A stretch of 64,000 bases of DNA from contig JAIEMN010000043.1 in assembly GCA_019752115.1 (NCBI GenBank), positions 1 to 64,000 of the forward strand. The letters are read 5' to 3'. Below, piece after piece: positions 19,956 to 29,338 of this stretch. Each line of letters starts with the position of its first letter. The first letter of the stretch is position 1. Origin of the DNA: Gemmatimonadaceae bacterium. GTDB lineage: Bacteria > Gemmatimonadota > Gemmatimonadetes > Gemmatimonadales > Gemmatimonadaceae. A program made the position numbers and the translations under genes. The notes beneath the pieces are model-generated. The model made no database searches, was not told where the DNA came from, and was given only the letters and a program-made list of their open reading frames with translations.

Positions 19956-21748
19956 TGGCGGGCGACACGAAGTCCGGGCAGAACTGGCTCGACCAGCGCA
20001 CCGGCTACAAGGGACTGCTGCAGGAAGCGCTGTTCGAGAACGTCCCCGGCGGGGCGCGCTGGCGTTACGTGTGGGGCAGCACGCTGACGTTCTTCTTTGC
20101 CGTGCAGGTCATCACCGGGCTCTTCCTGTGGATGTCCTACAGCCCGAGCTCGCAGACGGCGTGGGAAAGCGTCTACTTCATCCAGCACCAGATGTGGGGC
20201 GGCTGGTTCCTGCGCGGCCTGCACCACTTCGTGGCGCAGACGATGACGGTGCTGCTCGTCTTGCACCTCATGCAGGTGATCATCGACGGCGCCTACAAGG
20301 CGCCGCGCGAAGTGAACTACTGGTTCGGGGTCGGGCTGCTGCTGCTCGTCCTCGCGTTGTCCCTCACGGGCTATCTGCTGCCGTGGGATCAGAACGGGTA
20401 TTGGGCCACCGCGGTCTCCACGAACATCGTGGGGATGAGCCCCGGCATCGGGCAGGCCGCGCAAACGGTCGTGGTGGGTGGCGCGAGTTATGGCCATCAC
20501 ACGCTCACGCGCTTCTTCGCGTTGCACGCGGGGCTCATACCCGGACTGATCATCGTGCTCATCGTGGGGCACGTCTACCTCTTCCGCCGCCACGGCCTCA
20601 CCCCCAAGCAGCCGCTCAAGGGGCCCGACGAAGGCTTCTGGCCGGAACAGGTCCTTCGCGACGCGGTCGCCTGCCTCGCGGTGCTCGCGGTGGTCGTGTT
20701 CTTCGTGGTGCGCGAACATGGCGCGCCCCTCGGCGCGCCCGCCGATCCCGCCGAACAGTTCTCGGCCGCGCGCCCCGAGTGGTACTTCCTCTTCCTGTAT
20801 CAACTGCTCAAGTACTTCCCGGGCAAGACGGAGATCATCGGCGCGATCATCCTCCCCACGGTGGTGATGCTCGTGCTCGTGGCGATCCCCATCCTCGGCA
20901 AGTGGAAGCTCGGGCATCGCTTCAATGTGGGCTTCCTCTTCGTGATGCTGGCTGGCGTGGCGCTGCTTTCGTGGCAGGCGGTGAGCGCCGACAAGCAGGA
21001 CCCCGACTATCAGGTGGCCCGGCAGATCGCGGCGCGTGATGCCGCACGCGCCGTGGAGCTGGCCAACAACGGCGTGCCCATCACCGGGGCCCTCACGCTG
21101 GTGCGTAACGACGCGTACACGCAGGGCCCGCGCATCTTTTCGCGCAACTGCGCGAATTGCCATCGCTACGATGGACACGATGGGCTCGGCAATGCGCTGC
21201 CGAAGGACTCCATCAGCGCCTCAGACCTCAAGGGCTTCGGGTCGCGCGCGTGGGTGAAGGGCTTCCTCGACGTGGATACGATCATGACGCGCCGCTACTG
21301 GGGCGGCACGGCTCACACCGAAGGCGACATGGTGGGCTGGCTCAACGATCACATCCCCGAGACCGACGCCCAGATCGAAGCGCGCCGCAACGTGGTGCTC
21401 GCGCTGTCGAGTCAGGCGAAGCTCACGTCGCAGGCCGCGCTCGATGTCCAGGATAGCGCCAGGATCGCCGCCGGCATCGCCTTCATGCGCAACACCAAGG
21501 GCGGCTGCGCCGAGTGCCATGTGTTTCAGGATGTGGGCACCGACAGCCCGGAGCTGACCGGCTGGGGCTCGCGGCAGTGGATGATCGACTTTGTGAACGA
21601 TCCGGCGCACAAGCGCTTCTTTGGTCGCGACAACGACCGCATGCCGAGCTACGGCGTGGAGAAGAGCCTCACCCAGCGCGAGATCGAGATGGTGGTGGAC
21701 TGGATTCGCGGCGACTGGTATACCCCCAAGACCAAGACCGGGAAATAG
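19955..21748 (+). CDS. Cytochrome b fused to two c-type haem modules
   Basis: 597-residue quinol oxidoreductase subunit. Residues about 1-345 are a full cytochrome b. His90/His104 and His191/His206 are the likely haem b ligands; the 15-residue spacing in helix D is the b6-like rather than bc1-like value. The Qo motif PEWY is at 274-277. After about 350 the chain continues into a periplasmic tail with two CxxCH sites, Cys399-His403 and Cys518-His522, so one polypeptide joins cytochrome b, subunit IV and a dihaem cytochrome c. With the Rieske protein it could form the whole electron path from quinol to a soluble acceptor. Confidence 0.95.
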   Translation: MAGDTKSGQNWLDQRTGYKGLLQEALFENVPGGARWRYVWGSTLTFFFAVQVITGLFLWMSYSPSSQTAWESVYFIQHQMWGGWFLRGLHHFVAQTMTVLLVLHLMQVIIDGAYKAPREVNYWFGVGLLLLVLALSLTGYLLPWDQNGYWATAVSTNIVGMSPGIGQAAQTVVVGGASYGHHTLTRFFALHAGLIPGLIIVLIVGHVYLFRRHGLTPKQPLKGPDEGFWPEQVLRDAVACLAVLAVVVFFVVREHGAPLGAPADPAEQFSAARPEWYFLFLYQLLKYFPGKTEIIGAIILPTVVMLVLVAIPILGKWKLGHRFNVGFLFVMLAGVALLSWQAVSADKQDPDYQVARQIAARDAARAVELANNGVPITGALTLVRNDAYTQGPRIFSRNCANCHRYDGHDGLGNALPKDSISASDLKGFGSRAWVKGFLDVDTIMTRRYWGGTAHTEGDMVGWLNDHIPETDAQIEARRNVVLALSSQAKLTSQAALDVQDSARIAAGIAFMRNTKGGCAECHVFQDVGTDSPELTGWGSRQWMIDFVNDPAHKRFFGRDNDRMPSYGVEKSLTQREIEMVVDWIRGDWYTPKTKTGK

Positions 21749-21753
21749 CGGCT

Positions 21754-23049
21754 ATGGATCGTCGAGCGATGCTTCGCACGCTCGCCCACACCGCCGTGGC
21801 CGCTTCGATGACCGCGCTGCTGACGCACGCGGCACACGCGCAGGGTACGCGCGCGCCGCAACGCCCACGCACGCTGGTCATCGATTCGGTGGCCATTGTG
21901 GATGTTTCGAGCGGTCAGGTGCGAGAGCACCAGCGGCTCGTGATCCGCGGCGACACCATTGCCGCGGTGGAAACGGTCGGCGCGCCGCTGCCGCAGCCGG
22001 TCGATCAATACGTGAACGGCCGCGGCACCTTCGCCATGCCCGGGCTCACCGACCACCATGTGCACCTCGACGCCGGCATGGACCGCCTGCTCCTCAATGC
22101 GGCGCGCGGCGGCGTCACCATGGTGCAGAACATGGCCGGCGACAATCGTATCGTGGGGGAGTTTGCGCGACGCACGCTCACCAAGTCACTCGCCGGGCCG
22201 GAGATCGCGTACGTCAGCGTGATGGCCGGCCCCGACTTCTTTGTTGATCCGCGCTTCCGTGGCGCGGGCGTCGGCTACGTGCCGGGTACGGCGCCGTGGA
22301 TGCAGGCCATCACCGCCGCCACCGATCTCCCCACCGCCATCGCCGCTGCGCGCGGATCGGGCGCCGAGATTCTCAAGCTGTACGCCATGATCGACAGCGC
22401 GGTCGCCGCGCGAGCCATCGCCGAGGCGCATCGGCAAGGGATGCGCGTCGTGGCGCACGGCACGGTGTTCCCGGCGCGGCCGCTGCAGCTGGTCCAGAGC
22501 GGTGTTGATGTGCTGACGCACGCGCCGTACCTGTCGTGGCAGGGTGCCGCCACGGTGCGTGCCGAAGACAGCTTTGATCGCCGGAAGGGGCCGTATGCCA
22601 CGACGCCGGTGAGCGGCCAGGCCATGACGCAGCTGCTCACCGCCATGCAGCAGCGACATACCTATCTCGAGCCGACACTCTTTGTCTTTGCGCGACAGGC
22701 CGAGGAGAAGGATGTGAATGACTGGGCGCGCGCCATCACGAAGCGCGCGCGCGATCTGGGCGTGCCGATCATCGCCGGCACCGACGGCCTCATTGCCGGC
22801 GACAGCACGGCGCTCCCCAATGTGCATCAGGAGCTCGCGCTGCTGGTGGACGCGGGGCTGACACCGCGCGAAGCGCTGGCGGCCGCCACGACCGTCGCCG
22901 CCCAAGCCATGAAGCGCGAGCGCACGCACGGCGTGCTGGCCGCCGGTTACGTGGCCGATATCCTGCTGCTCGAGGCGAACCCGCTCGTGGATGTACGCAA
23001 CACGACGCGCATTCGGCAGGTGGTGCTGCGGGGCAAGACGTTGCGCTAG
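21754..23049 (+). CDS. Exported amidohydrolase-family enzyme
   Basis: 431-residue metal-dependent hydrolase with an N-terminal signal peptide (MDRRAMLRTLAHTAVAASMT, cleavage after AHAQ). Amidohydrolase landmarks: DHHVHLDAG (first metal HxH), AEILKLYA (possible metal-bridging Lys), VVAHGT and VDVLTHAP (two His), and AGTDG (final Asp). The family includes imidazolonepropionase-like and prolidase-like hydrolases; the substrate is not evident. It starts 5 bp after the cytochrome b-cc stop and may be read through, though no functional tie is obvious. Confidence 0.88.
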   Translation: MDRRAMLRTLAHTAVAASMTALLTHAAHAQGTRAPQRPRTLVIDSVAIVDVSSGQVREHQRLVIRGDTIAAVETVGAPLPQPVDQYVNGRGTFAMPGLTDHHVHLDAGMDRLLLNAARGGVTMVQNMAGDNRIVGEFARRTLTKSLAGPEIAYVSVMAGPDFFVDPRFRGAGVGYVPGTAPWMQAITAATDLPTAIAAARGSGAEILKLYAMIDSAVAARAIAEAHRQGMRVVAHGTVFPARPLQLVQSGVDVLTHAPYLSWQGAATVRAEDSFDRRKGPYATTPVSGQAMTQLLTAMQQRHTYLEPTLFVFARQAEEKDVNDWARAITKRARDLGVPIIAGTDGLIAGDSTALPNVHQELALLVDAGLTPREALAAATTVAAQAMKRERTHGVLAAGYVADILLLEANPLVDVRNTTRIRQVVLRGKTLR

Positions 23050-23071
23050 GCCGCGTAGTCGTCGCGCTCGG

Positions 23072-23461
23072 TTACCGCAGCCGTTCGAGCTTCCCCTTCC
23101 GCTTCACGATGTTCTTGTAGTCCCACTGGACCGTGCGCGCCTCGGCCAGCCACTGCGCCAACGCGCCGTCGTCGATGTCACCAACCACCTGATATCGCGC
23201 CTCGGCGGCCTTGAAGGAGCCTTCCGTCGTGAGCCCGGGAGCGCTGAAGCTCTGTCCGCTCCAGAAGAGCAACCGCACGGCCCCCCTCAGCACACTATAG
23301 CCCACGATCGGATTGCCGTCGAGAAACCAGACCGGATGCTTGTGCCAGATCTTGCTCTCGGCGTCGGGCAGTGCGGCCTCGATGCGCGCGGCGAGGTGGG
23401 CACAGACGGCCTGCGCGACATCCGCCTGCGCGGCGTGGTACGCGACGATGTCAGGGTGCAT
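23072..23461 (-). CDS. DUF1801 protein
   Basis: 129-residue protein from the ATG at 23461 with DUF1801 hallmarks: KIWHKHPVWFLDGNPIVGYS and VRLLFWSGQSF. A longer reading adds ten residues. Second of three DUF1801 proteins in the window. The function of the family is poorly defined. It converges on the amidohydrolase gene with 22 bp between stops, and lies 84 bp downstream of the GyrI-like gene. Confidence 0.82.
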   Translation of the reverse strand: MHPDIVAYHAAQADVAQAVCAHLAARIEAALPDAESKIWHKHPVWFLDGNPIVGYSVLRGAVRLLFWSGQSFSAPGLTTEGSFKAAEARYQVVGDIDDGALAQWLAEARTVQWDYKNIVKRKGKLERLR

Positions 23462-23545
23462 GCAATCGCTCCGGTGAGGCCGGAAGGGCATCGAGCGCGC
23501 TGACCGTCACGCCGTATCCGTCGGGATTGTCCGAACCCTGCGCGG

Positions 23546-24007
23546 TCAGTTGGGCGCGAGGAGATAGTACACGTCCGTCGTGAGCTGCGACTCGTCGGCC
23601 ACCCAGTGGCCGTACACTTCCCACCGGAGACCCACGAGCGTGCGGCCATGCTCGGCGCACCACTGGCGGACCGCCATGTGCGCGGCGTTCAACCCTCCGT
23701 ACGCACCACGATGGGTCGTCATCGCGACCTCACCCGCCGGCGTCGACGTGGGCGTGACCTGTCCAACCGCCTCGAACGGGGTGGTCGCGCCCACGCCAAA
23801 GTCGGCGTCGACCTCCCACGGGATGCCGGTGTCGCGATAGACAAAGACATTCTGACCATCCAACACCACATGGCCCGCGCGTGCCGCGGCGTAGACCTGA
23901 TCGAGCGACTCGCGAAAGCGTGCCGCGACCGTGCGCACATCGAGGCGAGCGCGGACGGATGCGAGGAGACGCGCTGGGGCGTGGGTGACCGTCACGACAT
24001 ACGACAT
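23546..24007 (-). CDS. GyrI-like small-molecule-binding domain protein
   Basis: 153 residues forming a stand-alone GyrI/effector-binding domain: two SHS2-like repeats with the typical VYRDTGIPWEVDADFGVG and TTHRGAYGGLNAAHMAVRQW segments and the final LTTDVYYLLAP. Such domains bind or hydrolyse hydrophobic compounds, often as effector parts of AraC/MerR regulators. No DNA-binding domain is attached here. The start overlaps the stop of the upstream DUF1801 gene (TGATG). Confidence 0.85.
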   Translation of the reverse strand: MSYVVTVTHAPARLLASVRARLDVRTVAARFRESLDQVYAAARAGHVVLDGQNVFVYRDTGIPWEVDADFGVGATTPFEAVGQVTPTSTPAGEVAMTTHRGAYGGLNAAHMAVRQWCAEHGRTLVGLRWEVYGHWVADESQLTTDVYYLLAPN

Positions 24008-24414
24008 CAGGCAACCTCCATGAGGTGGCGCATCTGGTGATAGGCGGCCACGATCAACGCCTTGAGCGCCGCGTCGTGCACCGACTCGTCCGGTACCAGC
24101 TTGACGTGCCGCATTCGCTTCCCCGATCCGCGCAACAGGTGGTGCGGATCAGGCAGACTGGCGCCCTGAAAGAATCCCACCGATACGTGCGCCGTGAACA
24201 CGCCGACGTAGGCGAACGGCGCGTCGCCGACGCAGGCGTTGGCGTGGCCGTCGTGCCAGGTCTCCCGCACGTCGTCGCCACAGGCGCGCATCACGCTGAA
24301 CCAGTGTTGCGCGAGCGTCCGGAGTGGCGCCGGTTGGCGCGCCATCCAGGAGTGAAGGGCGGCATCGTACGCACTCGTCTCATCGAAGCGAAGCACCGCC
24401 GGACGCTCACGCAT
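24007..24414 (-). CDS. DUF1801 protein
   Basis: 135 residues from the ATG at 24414. FTAHVSVGFFQGASLPDPHH and RHVKLVPDESV are the DUF1801 signature. Overlaps the GyrI-like gene by one base and begins 5 bp after the VOC-protein stop, so it is part of a tightly packed set of small single-domain genes. Confidence 0.85.
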   Translation of the reverse strand: MRERPAVLRFDETSAYDAALHSWMARQPAPLRTLAQHWFSVMRACGDDVRETWHDGHANACVGDAPFAYVGVFTAHVSVGFFQGASLPDPHHLLRGSGKRMRHVKLVPDESVHDAALKALIVAAYHQMRHLMEVA

Positions 24415-24419
24415 GGCGT

Positions 24420-24905
24420 TCAGCCGCGTACCGCCGCCTCGATAGCGGCAATATCGATCTTCTTCATCTCCATCATCGCGTCGAACGCCCGCTTGGCGAG
24501 GGCGCGGTCCGATGAGCTGACGGCTTGCGTGAGCGCCCGCGGCGTGATCTGCCAGTTGAGCCCCCACTTGTCCTTGCACCAGCCGCAGTTGCTCTCGGCG
24601 CCCCCGTTGCTCACGATGGCGTTCCAGTAGCGATCGGTCTCGACCTGATCGTCCGTCGCCACCTGAAAGGAGAACGCCTCGCTTTGCTTGAACGCGGGAC
24701 CGCCGTTCAAGCCGAGGCAGGGAATGCCCATCACCGTGAACTGCACCGTGAGCACCTGATCTTTCACGCCCCCCGGGAAGTCGCCCGGCGCACGATGCAC
24801 CGCGTCAACCGATGAGTTCGGAAAGGTGGCGGCATAGAAGGCGGCGGCGTCTTCCGCGCCACTCTGGTACCACAGGCAGATGGTGTTCTTGGCGACAGCG
24901 GTCAT
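24420..24905 (-). CDS. PhnB/3-demethylubiquinone-type VOC-fold protein
   Basis: 161-residue vicinal-oxygen-chelate protein from the ATG at 24905. KNTICLWYQSGAEDAAAFYA, GIPCLGLNGGPAF and NCGWCKDKWGLNWQITPRAL are the hallmarks of the PhnB-like family once named 3-demethylubiquinone-9 3-methyltransferase. Members lack a SAM-binding fold and their true activities are mostly unknown; dioxygenase or lyase chemistry is conceivable. Confidence 0.88.
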   Translation of the reverse strand: MTAVAKNTICLWYQSGAEDAAAFYAATFPNSSVDAVHRAPGDFPGGVKDQVLTVQFTVMGIPCLGLNGGPAFKQSEAFSFQVATDDQVETDRYWNAIVSNGGAESNCGWCKDKWGLNWQITPRALTQAVSSSDRALAKRAFDAMMEMKKIDIAAIEAAVRG

Positions 24906-24971
24906 GGGGCGATCCTGGAGAAGCGTGAGCACAATGGGGACCTCCATTTGGACTGCGGCCACGGCGGCAAC

Positions 24972-25463
24972 TCATCGGCCGGGGGGCACCCCATCCTTGA
25001 GCTGGCGCTGATACTCGGCATCATCGTAGTGCCCCAGCGACTGCGCGATCTTCCCGTCGGAGGCGAAGGTCCACGCCTCGTACCCGACCATATGCACGGC
25101 CTTGCCCGTCCCGCCGGGGCCGGTGTTGGTCCCGGTCCAAGTCCAGTGGAACTGCACGGTATCCCCCTTCGGCACGAGCGAGTCCAGCCGCACGTGCATA
25201 TCGGGGAAGGCCTCCATGAAGCTCGCAATCGTCGCCCGCACGGCGTCGCGCCCTACGGAGGGCTTGCCGTCGTTCACCTGCAGCACGCCGTTGTCGGCGT
25301 AGAATGCGGCGAGCGCATCCGGCTGCTGCCCGCTCCAGGCGGCGGCATACCGGGTCCCGAAGTCCTGCAGATCACTGGGACGCATCGAGGGAGTCGAAGA
25401 GGTACAGGCCATCAGGCCCACCGCCAGGGCGCCGCGCGCCACACCCGCATACCGGCGACGCAT
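24972..25463 (-). CDS. SnoaL-like lipoprotein
   Basis: 163-residue NTF2-fold protein from the ATG at 25463, with lipobox VGLMAC. The SnoaL-like pattern is FGTRYAAAWSGQQPDALAAF ... YADNGV ... FPDMHVRLDSLV, ending SLGHYDDAEY. The fold is used by polyketide cyclases and isomerases; this lipidated version would act in the envelope. It shares its first base with the stop of the upstream propeller gene, so it is translationally coupled. Confidence 0.82.
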   Translation of the reverse strand: MRRRYAGVARGALAVGLMACTSSTPSMRPSDLQDFGTRYAAAWSGQQPDALAAFYADNGVLQVNDGKPSVGRDAVRATIASFMEAFPDMHVRLDSLVPKGDTVQFHWTWTGTNTGPGGTGKAVHMVGYEAWTFASDGKIAQSLGHYDDAEYQRQLKDGVPPGR

Positions 25464-26626
25464 CAGCGCATCCGCCACACATCAATGCCACCCGCCATCT
25501 GCCCCACGGGCACCGTGGCCACGCGTGCCTTGGTCGTGAGGTCAATGATATCTACGGCGCCCGGCTCAGAGCCCACCCCTTCGCAGGTCACGAACACATA
25601 GCGATCATCGGGCGACACCACGAGCCCGCTCGGCACGCGCGTGGAGGTCGCCACGCGCGCCAGCTCGGCGCCGGTCTTCGCATCGTGAATGCTCACGGAC
25701 TGCCCTCGTTTGTTGGTGCCGATCAGCAGCGCCCCGTCGTGCGTGGTGGCCAGGTTATAGGTGCCGTTGCCGGTGGGAATGCGGCGACGCATGGTCCACT
25801 GCGCCACATCGATCTCCACGATCTCCGACGCGCGATTGCACGCCACCCATACGGTGCGCCCGTCGGCGGAGGGCTGGGCCCACGTGGGAGAGCAGCTCAC
25901 GTCGCCCGGCTTCGGGGGCTCCATGCCGTGGCCGGAGTGATCGGTCATGGGCGTGCCACGCTGCGGCGGCGGGCCCGCCATGCCCATCTCGCTCCCCTTG
26001 CCCAGCGAAAAGTGCCGCGCGACGTCGAACTTCGTCGCGTCGATGTCCACCAGGACATCGTCCATCATGCACACCGACCAGTGATGCCGCCCATCGGCTG
26101 ACAGTCGCGATCCATGCGGCATCGTGCAGGTCGGGATGCGCGTGAGTTCCACCATATCGCGCGTACCCACCACGGACACGCTCGACGGCACCATCTCACC
26201 GTGCAGGTTGAAGTTCACCACCCACGCATACTCGCCGTCGGCGCTCAGCTGCAGCGTGGCAGGAAACGATCCGAGATCCACCTGCCCGACGACGGCATCA
26301 CGCTCGGCGTCCAGCTTCCAGAGCGTGCCGCTGGGATTGCCGTGCGCGGTGCTTACATAGTAGAACCGGCCATCGGGCGAGACGCCGACGCCATGCGGGC
26401 CATCGGGATCCACCGCATTCTTACCGATCACGCGCTCGCGCAGCAGCGACGCGCCAGCGGGACCGAAGCGAATCACCTGCATCTTGTCCACAGCTTCGGC
26501 GCCCACGATCACATCGTAGGTGCGCGCCGGCGCCCCGGGCGATGCCGACGGTTGTTGCGCGTGCACGAACGCCACCGGGAGCGTCGCCCCCAGCAGCGTC
26601 CATGCCACGCGAACGCATGACCTCAC
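25463..26626 (-). CDS. Exported YVTN-type beta-propeller protein
   Basis: 387 residues from a GTG at 26626 whose GTGA overlaps the stop of the upstream LVIVD gene. A signal peptide (VAWTLLGATLPVAFVHAQ) precedes a seven-blade-like propeller with repeated PHGVGVSPDGRFYYVST and VVSPDDRYVFVTCEG type segments. A His/Met-rich loop (GMAGPP, MTDHSGHGMEPP) might bind metal. Such proteins resemble cytochrome D1-type and YncE propellers but no haem motif is present. Confidence 0.85.
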   Translation of the reverse strand: MRSCVRVAWTLLGATLPVAFVHAQQPSASPGAPARTYDVIVGAEAVDKMQVIRFGPAGASLLRERVIGKNAVDPDGPHGVGVSPDGRFYYVSTAHGNPSGTLWKLDAERDAVVGQVDLGSFPATLQLSADGEYAWVVNFNLHGEMVPSSVSVVGTRDMVELTRIPTCTMPHGSRLSADGRHHWSVCMMDDVLVDIDATKFDVARHFSLGKGSEMGMAGPPPQRGTPMTDHSGHGMEPPKPGDVSCSPTWAQPSADGRTVWVACNRASEIVEIDVAQWTMRRRIPTGNGTYNLATTHDGALLIGTNKRGQSVSIHDAKTGAELARVATSTRVPSGLVVSPDDRYVFVTCEGVGSEPGAVDIIDLTTKARVATVPVGQMAGGIDVWRMR

Positions 26627-28680
26627 GGTGTGATTCTCCCCGGCTTGGGCTTGATCTTGCCGATGAACAACCCGGCGTACATGTCGTTGATGTAGATCAG
26701 ATCGCCCTTCACCACCACGCCCCACGTCATGGTGGCATTCGGCACCACCGCCTTGGGGTCCGACGGGAAAAACGTGGCGATCGTACGGTTCTGCGCCTTG
26801 AGATCGCCGCGCAGCTCACCCGAGATGTCGATGGCGTGGAAGCCGGCGTTGTACGCCCCCACATACAGCGTGTCCGCGCGGGCCCACACGTTGTGCACGC
26901 CGCCGTAGTCGGGTTCCCAATACGCCACCGACTTGGGGTGCAGAATGTCTGACACATCGATCACCTGCAGCCGCCCCCAGGCCTGCGTGAGCTCGCTGCC
27001 GGCGCCCTGTCCAAAGCCGGCACCAAAGACTTCGTCGCCGATGAACACGTAGTTCTTGTGGCGCCACGCCGTGTGCGTGCCGCGGATGTACCCCGGGCCG
27101 CCCTTGAGCTCGACCTTCTTGTACAGCTTGTCGAGATCGTACTTGTACTGCGACACGAACTGGGGCTTCGCCGGCGTTCCGCCCTTGATCCCGTTGCCCA
27201 CATCCAGGATCACCAGCCCGTCGTTCCACCACGAGCCGTACAGCAGCCCATCCTGAATGTCGATGTCGTGCAGCGACCGCCCCGACGCATCACGCGGCGT
27301 CGTCCACTGCGCGAGCTCGCGCGGCTTGGCTGGATCATCGAGGTTGATGACATGTACTGCGCCGGTGCCGTCATTCGTGATGAAGACGTTGAGCTGCCCC
27401 GTCTTCTTGTCGCGGTACACGAAGCTCGAGTGCACACCCGCGGTCACCGTCTCGGTGAACTCGCTCACCTTCTTGGGGTGGAGCGGATCGTCGAGCGTGT
27501 AGATCACGATGCCGTTCTTGCGGTCGGACGCCCCTTCCCGCGTATGGACCAGAATCTTGCCATCGGCGTCCGTCATGAGGTCGTTCACGCGGCGCGTGTT
27601 GGTGAGCAGCGAGTCCACCACCTTGGGATCGGCCGGATTGCTCACATCGATCACATAGGCCACATCGCCGCCGGAACCTGAGCCCAGATACGCCACCTTG
27701 CCGTTCGGGTGTACCCACACTTCTTCGGTGGTGAAGCGCGACTTGACCGACTTGCCCACCAGCTCGAATACCTGGCCCACATCGCGCTCGGCGACCGTGA
27801 TCGTCGTGCTGGCGGTCGCCGGGCCGGCCACGGCGGTCACCACATATGTGCCCTCACCGTACGCGACGAAGCGCCCGTCGGGGTCGATCTGCCCGTTTCC
27901 GCCCGACATCGCGTAGACCGGTGACAGATCGGTCCGCGCGGCGCCCCCAACCGTGGCGCGGAAGGTGAGCGTGACCACATCGCCCTGTCGCACCCGCGCG
28001 CTGGAGGGGGTGAGCGTGGCCGTCGACACCGGTCCCCCGACCACCGTGATCGGCACGGTGGTCGACACGCCGTTCACGGTCGCGGTGAGCGTGGCACGAC
28101 CGGCACTCCGGGCGGTGACCTGTCCGCTGGCACTGACGGTGGCGACGGCCGCGTTGCTGCTTGTCCACGTCGCGGGCGTGTTGCTGATGTCGCCGAGCGC
28201 GGAGACACCGTGGGCACTCAGTGGGACCGACTGACCGGCCACCAGGGTGGTGACGCGCGGCTCGACGGCCACGCGTGCCGGAGCCCCGGCCACGACCTTG
28301 ATCTCGACGCGCTGCACGACGGGCGGCTTGCCCTGCTGCACTGCGGAAACGACCGCCACGACGGTGCCGGGCGATCCGCCCTTCACCCATCCGGTGCGAT
28401 CGACTTTGCCTTCGAAGCGACCGGCGCCCTGGCTGTAGAGAATCGCCGCCTCGGTGGGGCGGCTAGCGGCATCCACCGCCTTGCCCACCAGGAGCACGGA
28501 GTCGCCGGCCACCACGGTGGCCTGGCTGGGAGTGACCACCACTTTGGCCACGGGCGCGGCCGCGGGCTGCGCCGGCGGCTGCAACAGGGAGAGTGCGAGG
28601 AGGAGCATCGCCTGAGGTGCGGAGGGGATCGGGAGACCTGCAACGCCGATGAATCGAAGCCCTTCCGGGGCGAATGGCAA
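26623..28680 (-). CDS. Big_2 plus LVIVD-repeat exported protein
   Basis: 685 residues (ATG 28680; an internal ATG at 28608 would start closer to the hydrophobic MLLLALSLLQ). Two to three immunoglobulin-like regions lie about 45-315 (WTSSNAAVATVSASGQVTAR is a clear Big_2 core), followed by an LVIVD propeller about 316-685 (VAYVIDVSNPADPKVVDS, LQVIDVSDILHPKSV). Second LVIVD protein in the window after the one at 11.5 kb. It is coupled to the downstream YVTN propeller gene by a GTGA overlap, implying a two-propeller surface complex. Confidence 0.82.
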   Translation of the reverse strand: MPFAPEGLRFIGVAGLPIPSAPQAMLLLALSLLQPPAQPAAAPVAKVVVTPSQATVVAGDSVLLVGKAVDAASRPTEAAILYSQGAGRFEGKVDRTGWVKGGSPGTVVAVVSAVQQGKPPVVQRVEIKVVAGAPARVAVEPRVTTLVAGQSVPLSAHGVSALGDISNTPATWTSSNAAVATVSASGQVTARSAGRATLTATVNGVSTTVPITVVGGPVSTATLTPSSARVRQGDVVTLTFRATVGGAARTDLSPVYAMSGGNGQIDPDGRFVAYGEGTYVVTAVAGPATASTTITVAERDVGQVFELVGKSVKSRFTTEEVWVHPNGKVAYLGSGSGGDVAYVIDVSNPADPKVVDSLLTNTRRVNDLMTDADGKILVHTREGASDRKNGIVIYTLDDPLHPKKVSEFTETVTAGVHSSFVYRDKKTGQLNVFITNDGTGAVHVINLDDPAKPRELAQWTTPRDASGRSLHDIDIQDGLLYGSWWNDGLVILDVGNGIKGGTPAKPQFVSQYKYDLDKLYKKVELKGGPGYIRGTHTAWRHKNYVFIGDEVFGAGFGQGAGSELTQAWGRLQVIDVSDILHPKSVAYWEPDYGGVHNVWARADTLYVGAYNAGFHAIDISGELRGDLKAQNRTIATFFPSDPKAVVPNATMTWGVVVKGDLIYINDMYAGLFIGKIKPKPGRITP

Positions 28681-28692
28681 CCTCGGCGTGCG

Positions 28693-28989
28693 CTATCCCG
28701 TGCGCGTCGCGTCGGTGCTCGTCCCACCGAAGCGTTGCCGGTTGCGCGCCTGGGCCTTGGTGCGTTCCACCTCGCGATTCCGCGGGGGGGCGCTGCTCTG
28801 CAGCGACGCGATCAGGGATCGGGCCGCGGCCGTGACCTCCTCCACCGCCCGGTTGAATGCCGCTTCGTTGGCCTTCGACGGGCGCGTCGTACCACTCAGC
28901 TTGCGCACGAACTGCAGCGCCGACGCGTGGATCTCATCCGGCGTGGCCGGCGGTTCGAAGTTGGCGAGCACCTTGATGTTGCGGCACAT
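28693..28989 (-). CDS. DUF2277 protein
   Basis: 98 residues beginning MCRNIKVLANFEPPATPDEI, the diagnostic N-terminus of DUF2277, then ASALQFVRKLSGTTRPSKAN. A small helical cytoplasmic family of unknown function. Begins 14 bp downstream of the DHCW cupin gene and ends 12 bp before the LVIVD gene's ATG. The Cys at position 2 and the CRN sequence are conserved family features. Confidence 0.9.
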   Translation of the reverse strand: MCRNIKVLANFEPPATPDEIHASALQFVRKLSGTTRPSKANEAAFNRAVEEVTAAARSLIASLQSSAPPRNREVERTKAQARNRQRFGGTSTDATRTG

Positions 28990-29003
28990 GGATGACTCTC
29001 GGA

Positions 29004-29333
29004 TCAGTCTACAATGAAGAGCGTTGCGTCCAGCGGCGTGCGCGACCGATGCGGCTCCGCACCATCCGCCACCTGATAGCTCATCCCTGGCGTCAGGACG
29101 AAGATGCGCCCGTCGGCCAGCTCCGTGTGCAGCTCGCCGGCGAGGCAGAGCAGGATATGTCCCTTCTCGCACCAGTGATCCGCGACGTAGCCGGGCGTGT
29201 ACTGCACCATCCGCACCCGTACGTCGCCGAACTGCTGCGTGCGCCACACCGCCAGCCCCGTCTCGCCGGGATGTTCGGTGGGAAGCACGCTCGACCAGTA
29301 GGTGATGCCAAACGGAATCTGTTGCAGCTGCAT
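29004..29333 (-). CDS. DHCW-motif cupin protein
   Basis: 109-residue single cupin. VADHWCEKGHILLCLAGEL is the signature of the DHCW-motif cupin family, followed by GMSYQVADGAEPHRS, so the metal-site His residues are present. Substrate unknown. Starts 5 bp after the stop of the 53-residue membrane protein gene. Confidence 0.9.
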   Translation of the reverse strand: MQLQQIPFGITYWSSVLPTEHPGETGLAVWRTQQFGDVRVRMVQYTPGYVADHWCEKGHILLCLAGELHTELADGRIFVLTPGMSYQVADGAEPHRSRTPLDATLFIVD

Positions 29334-29338
29334 CGCCG

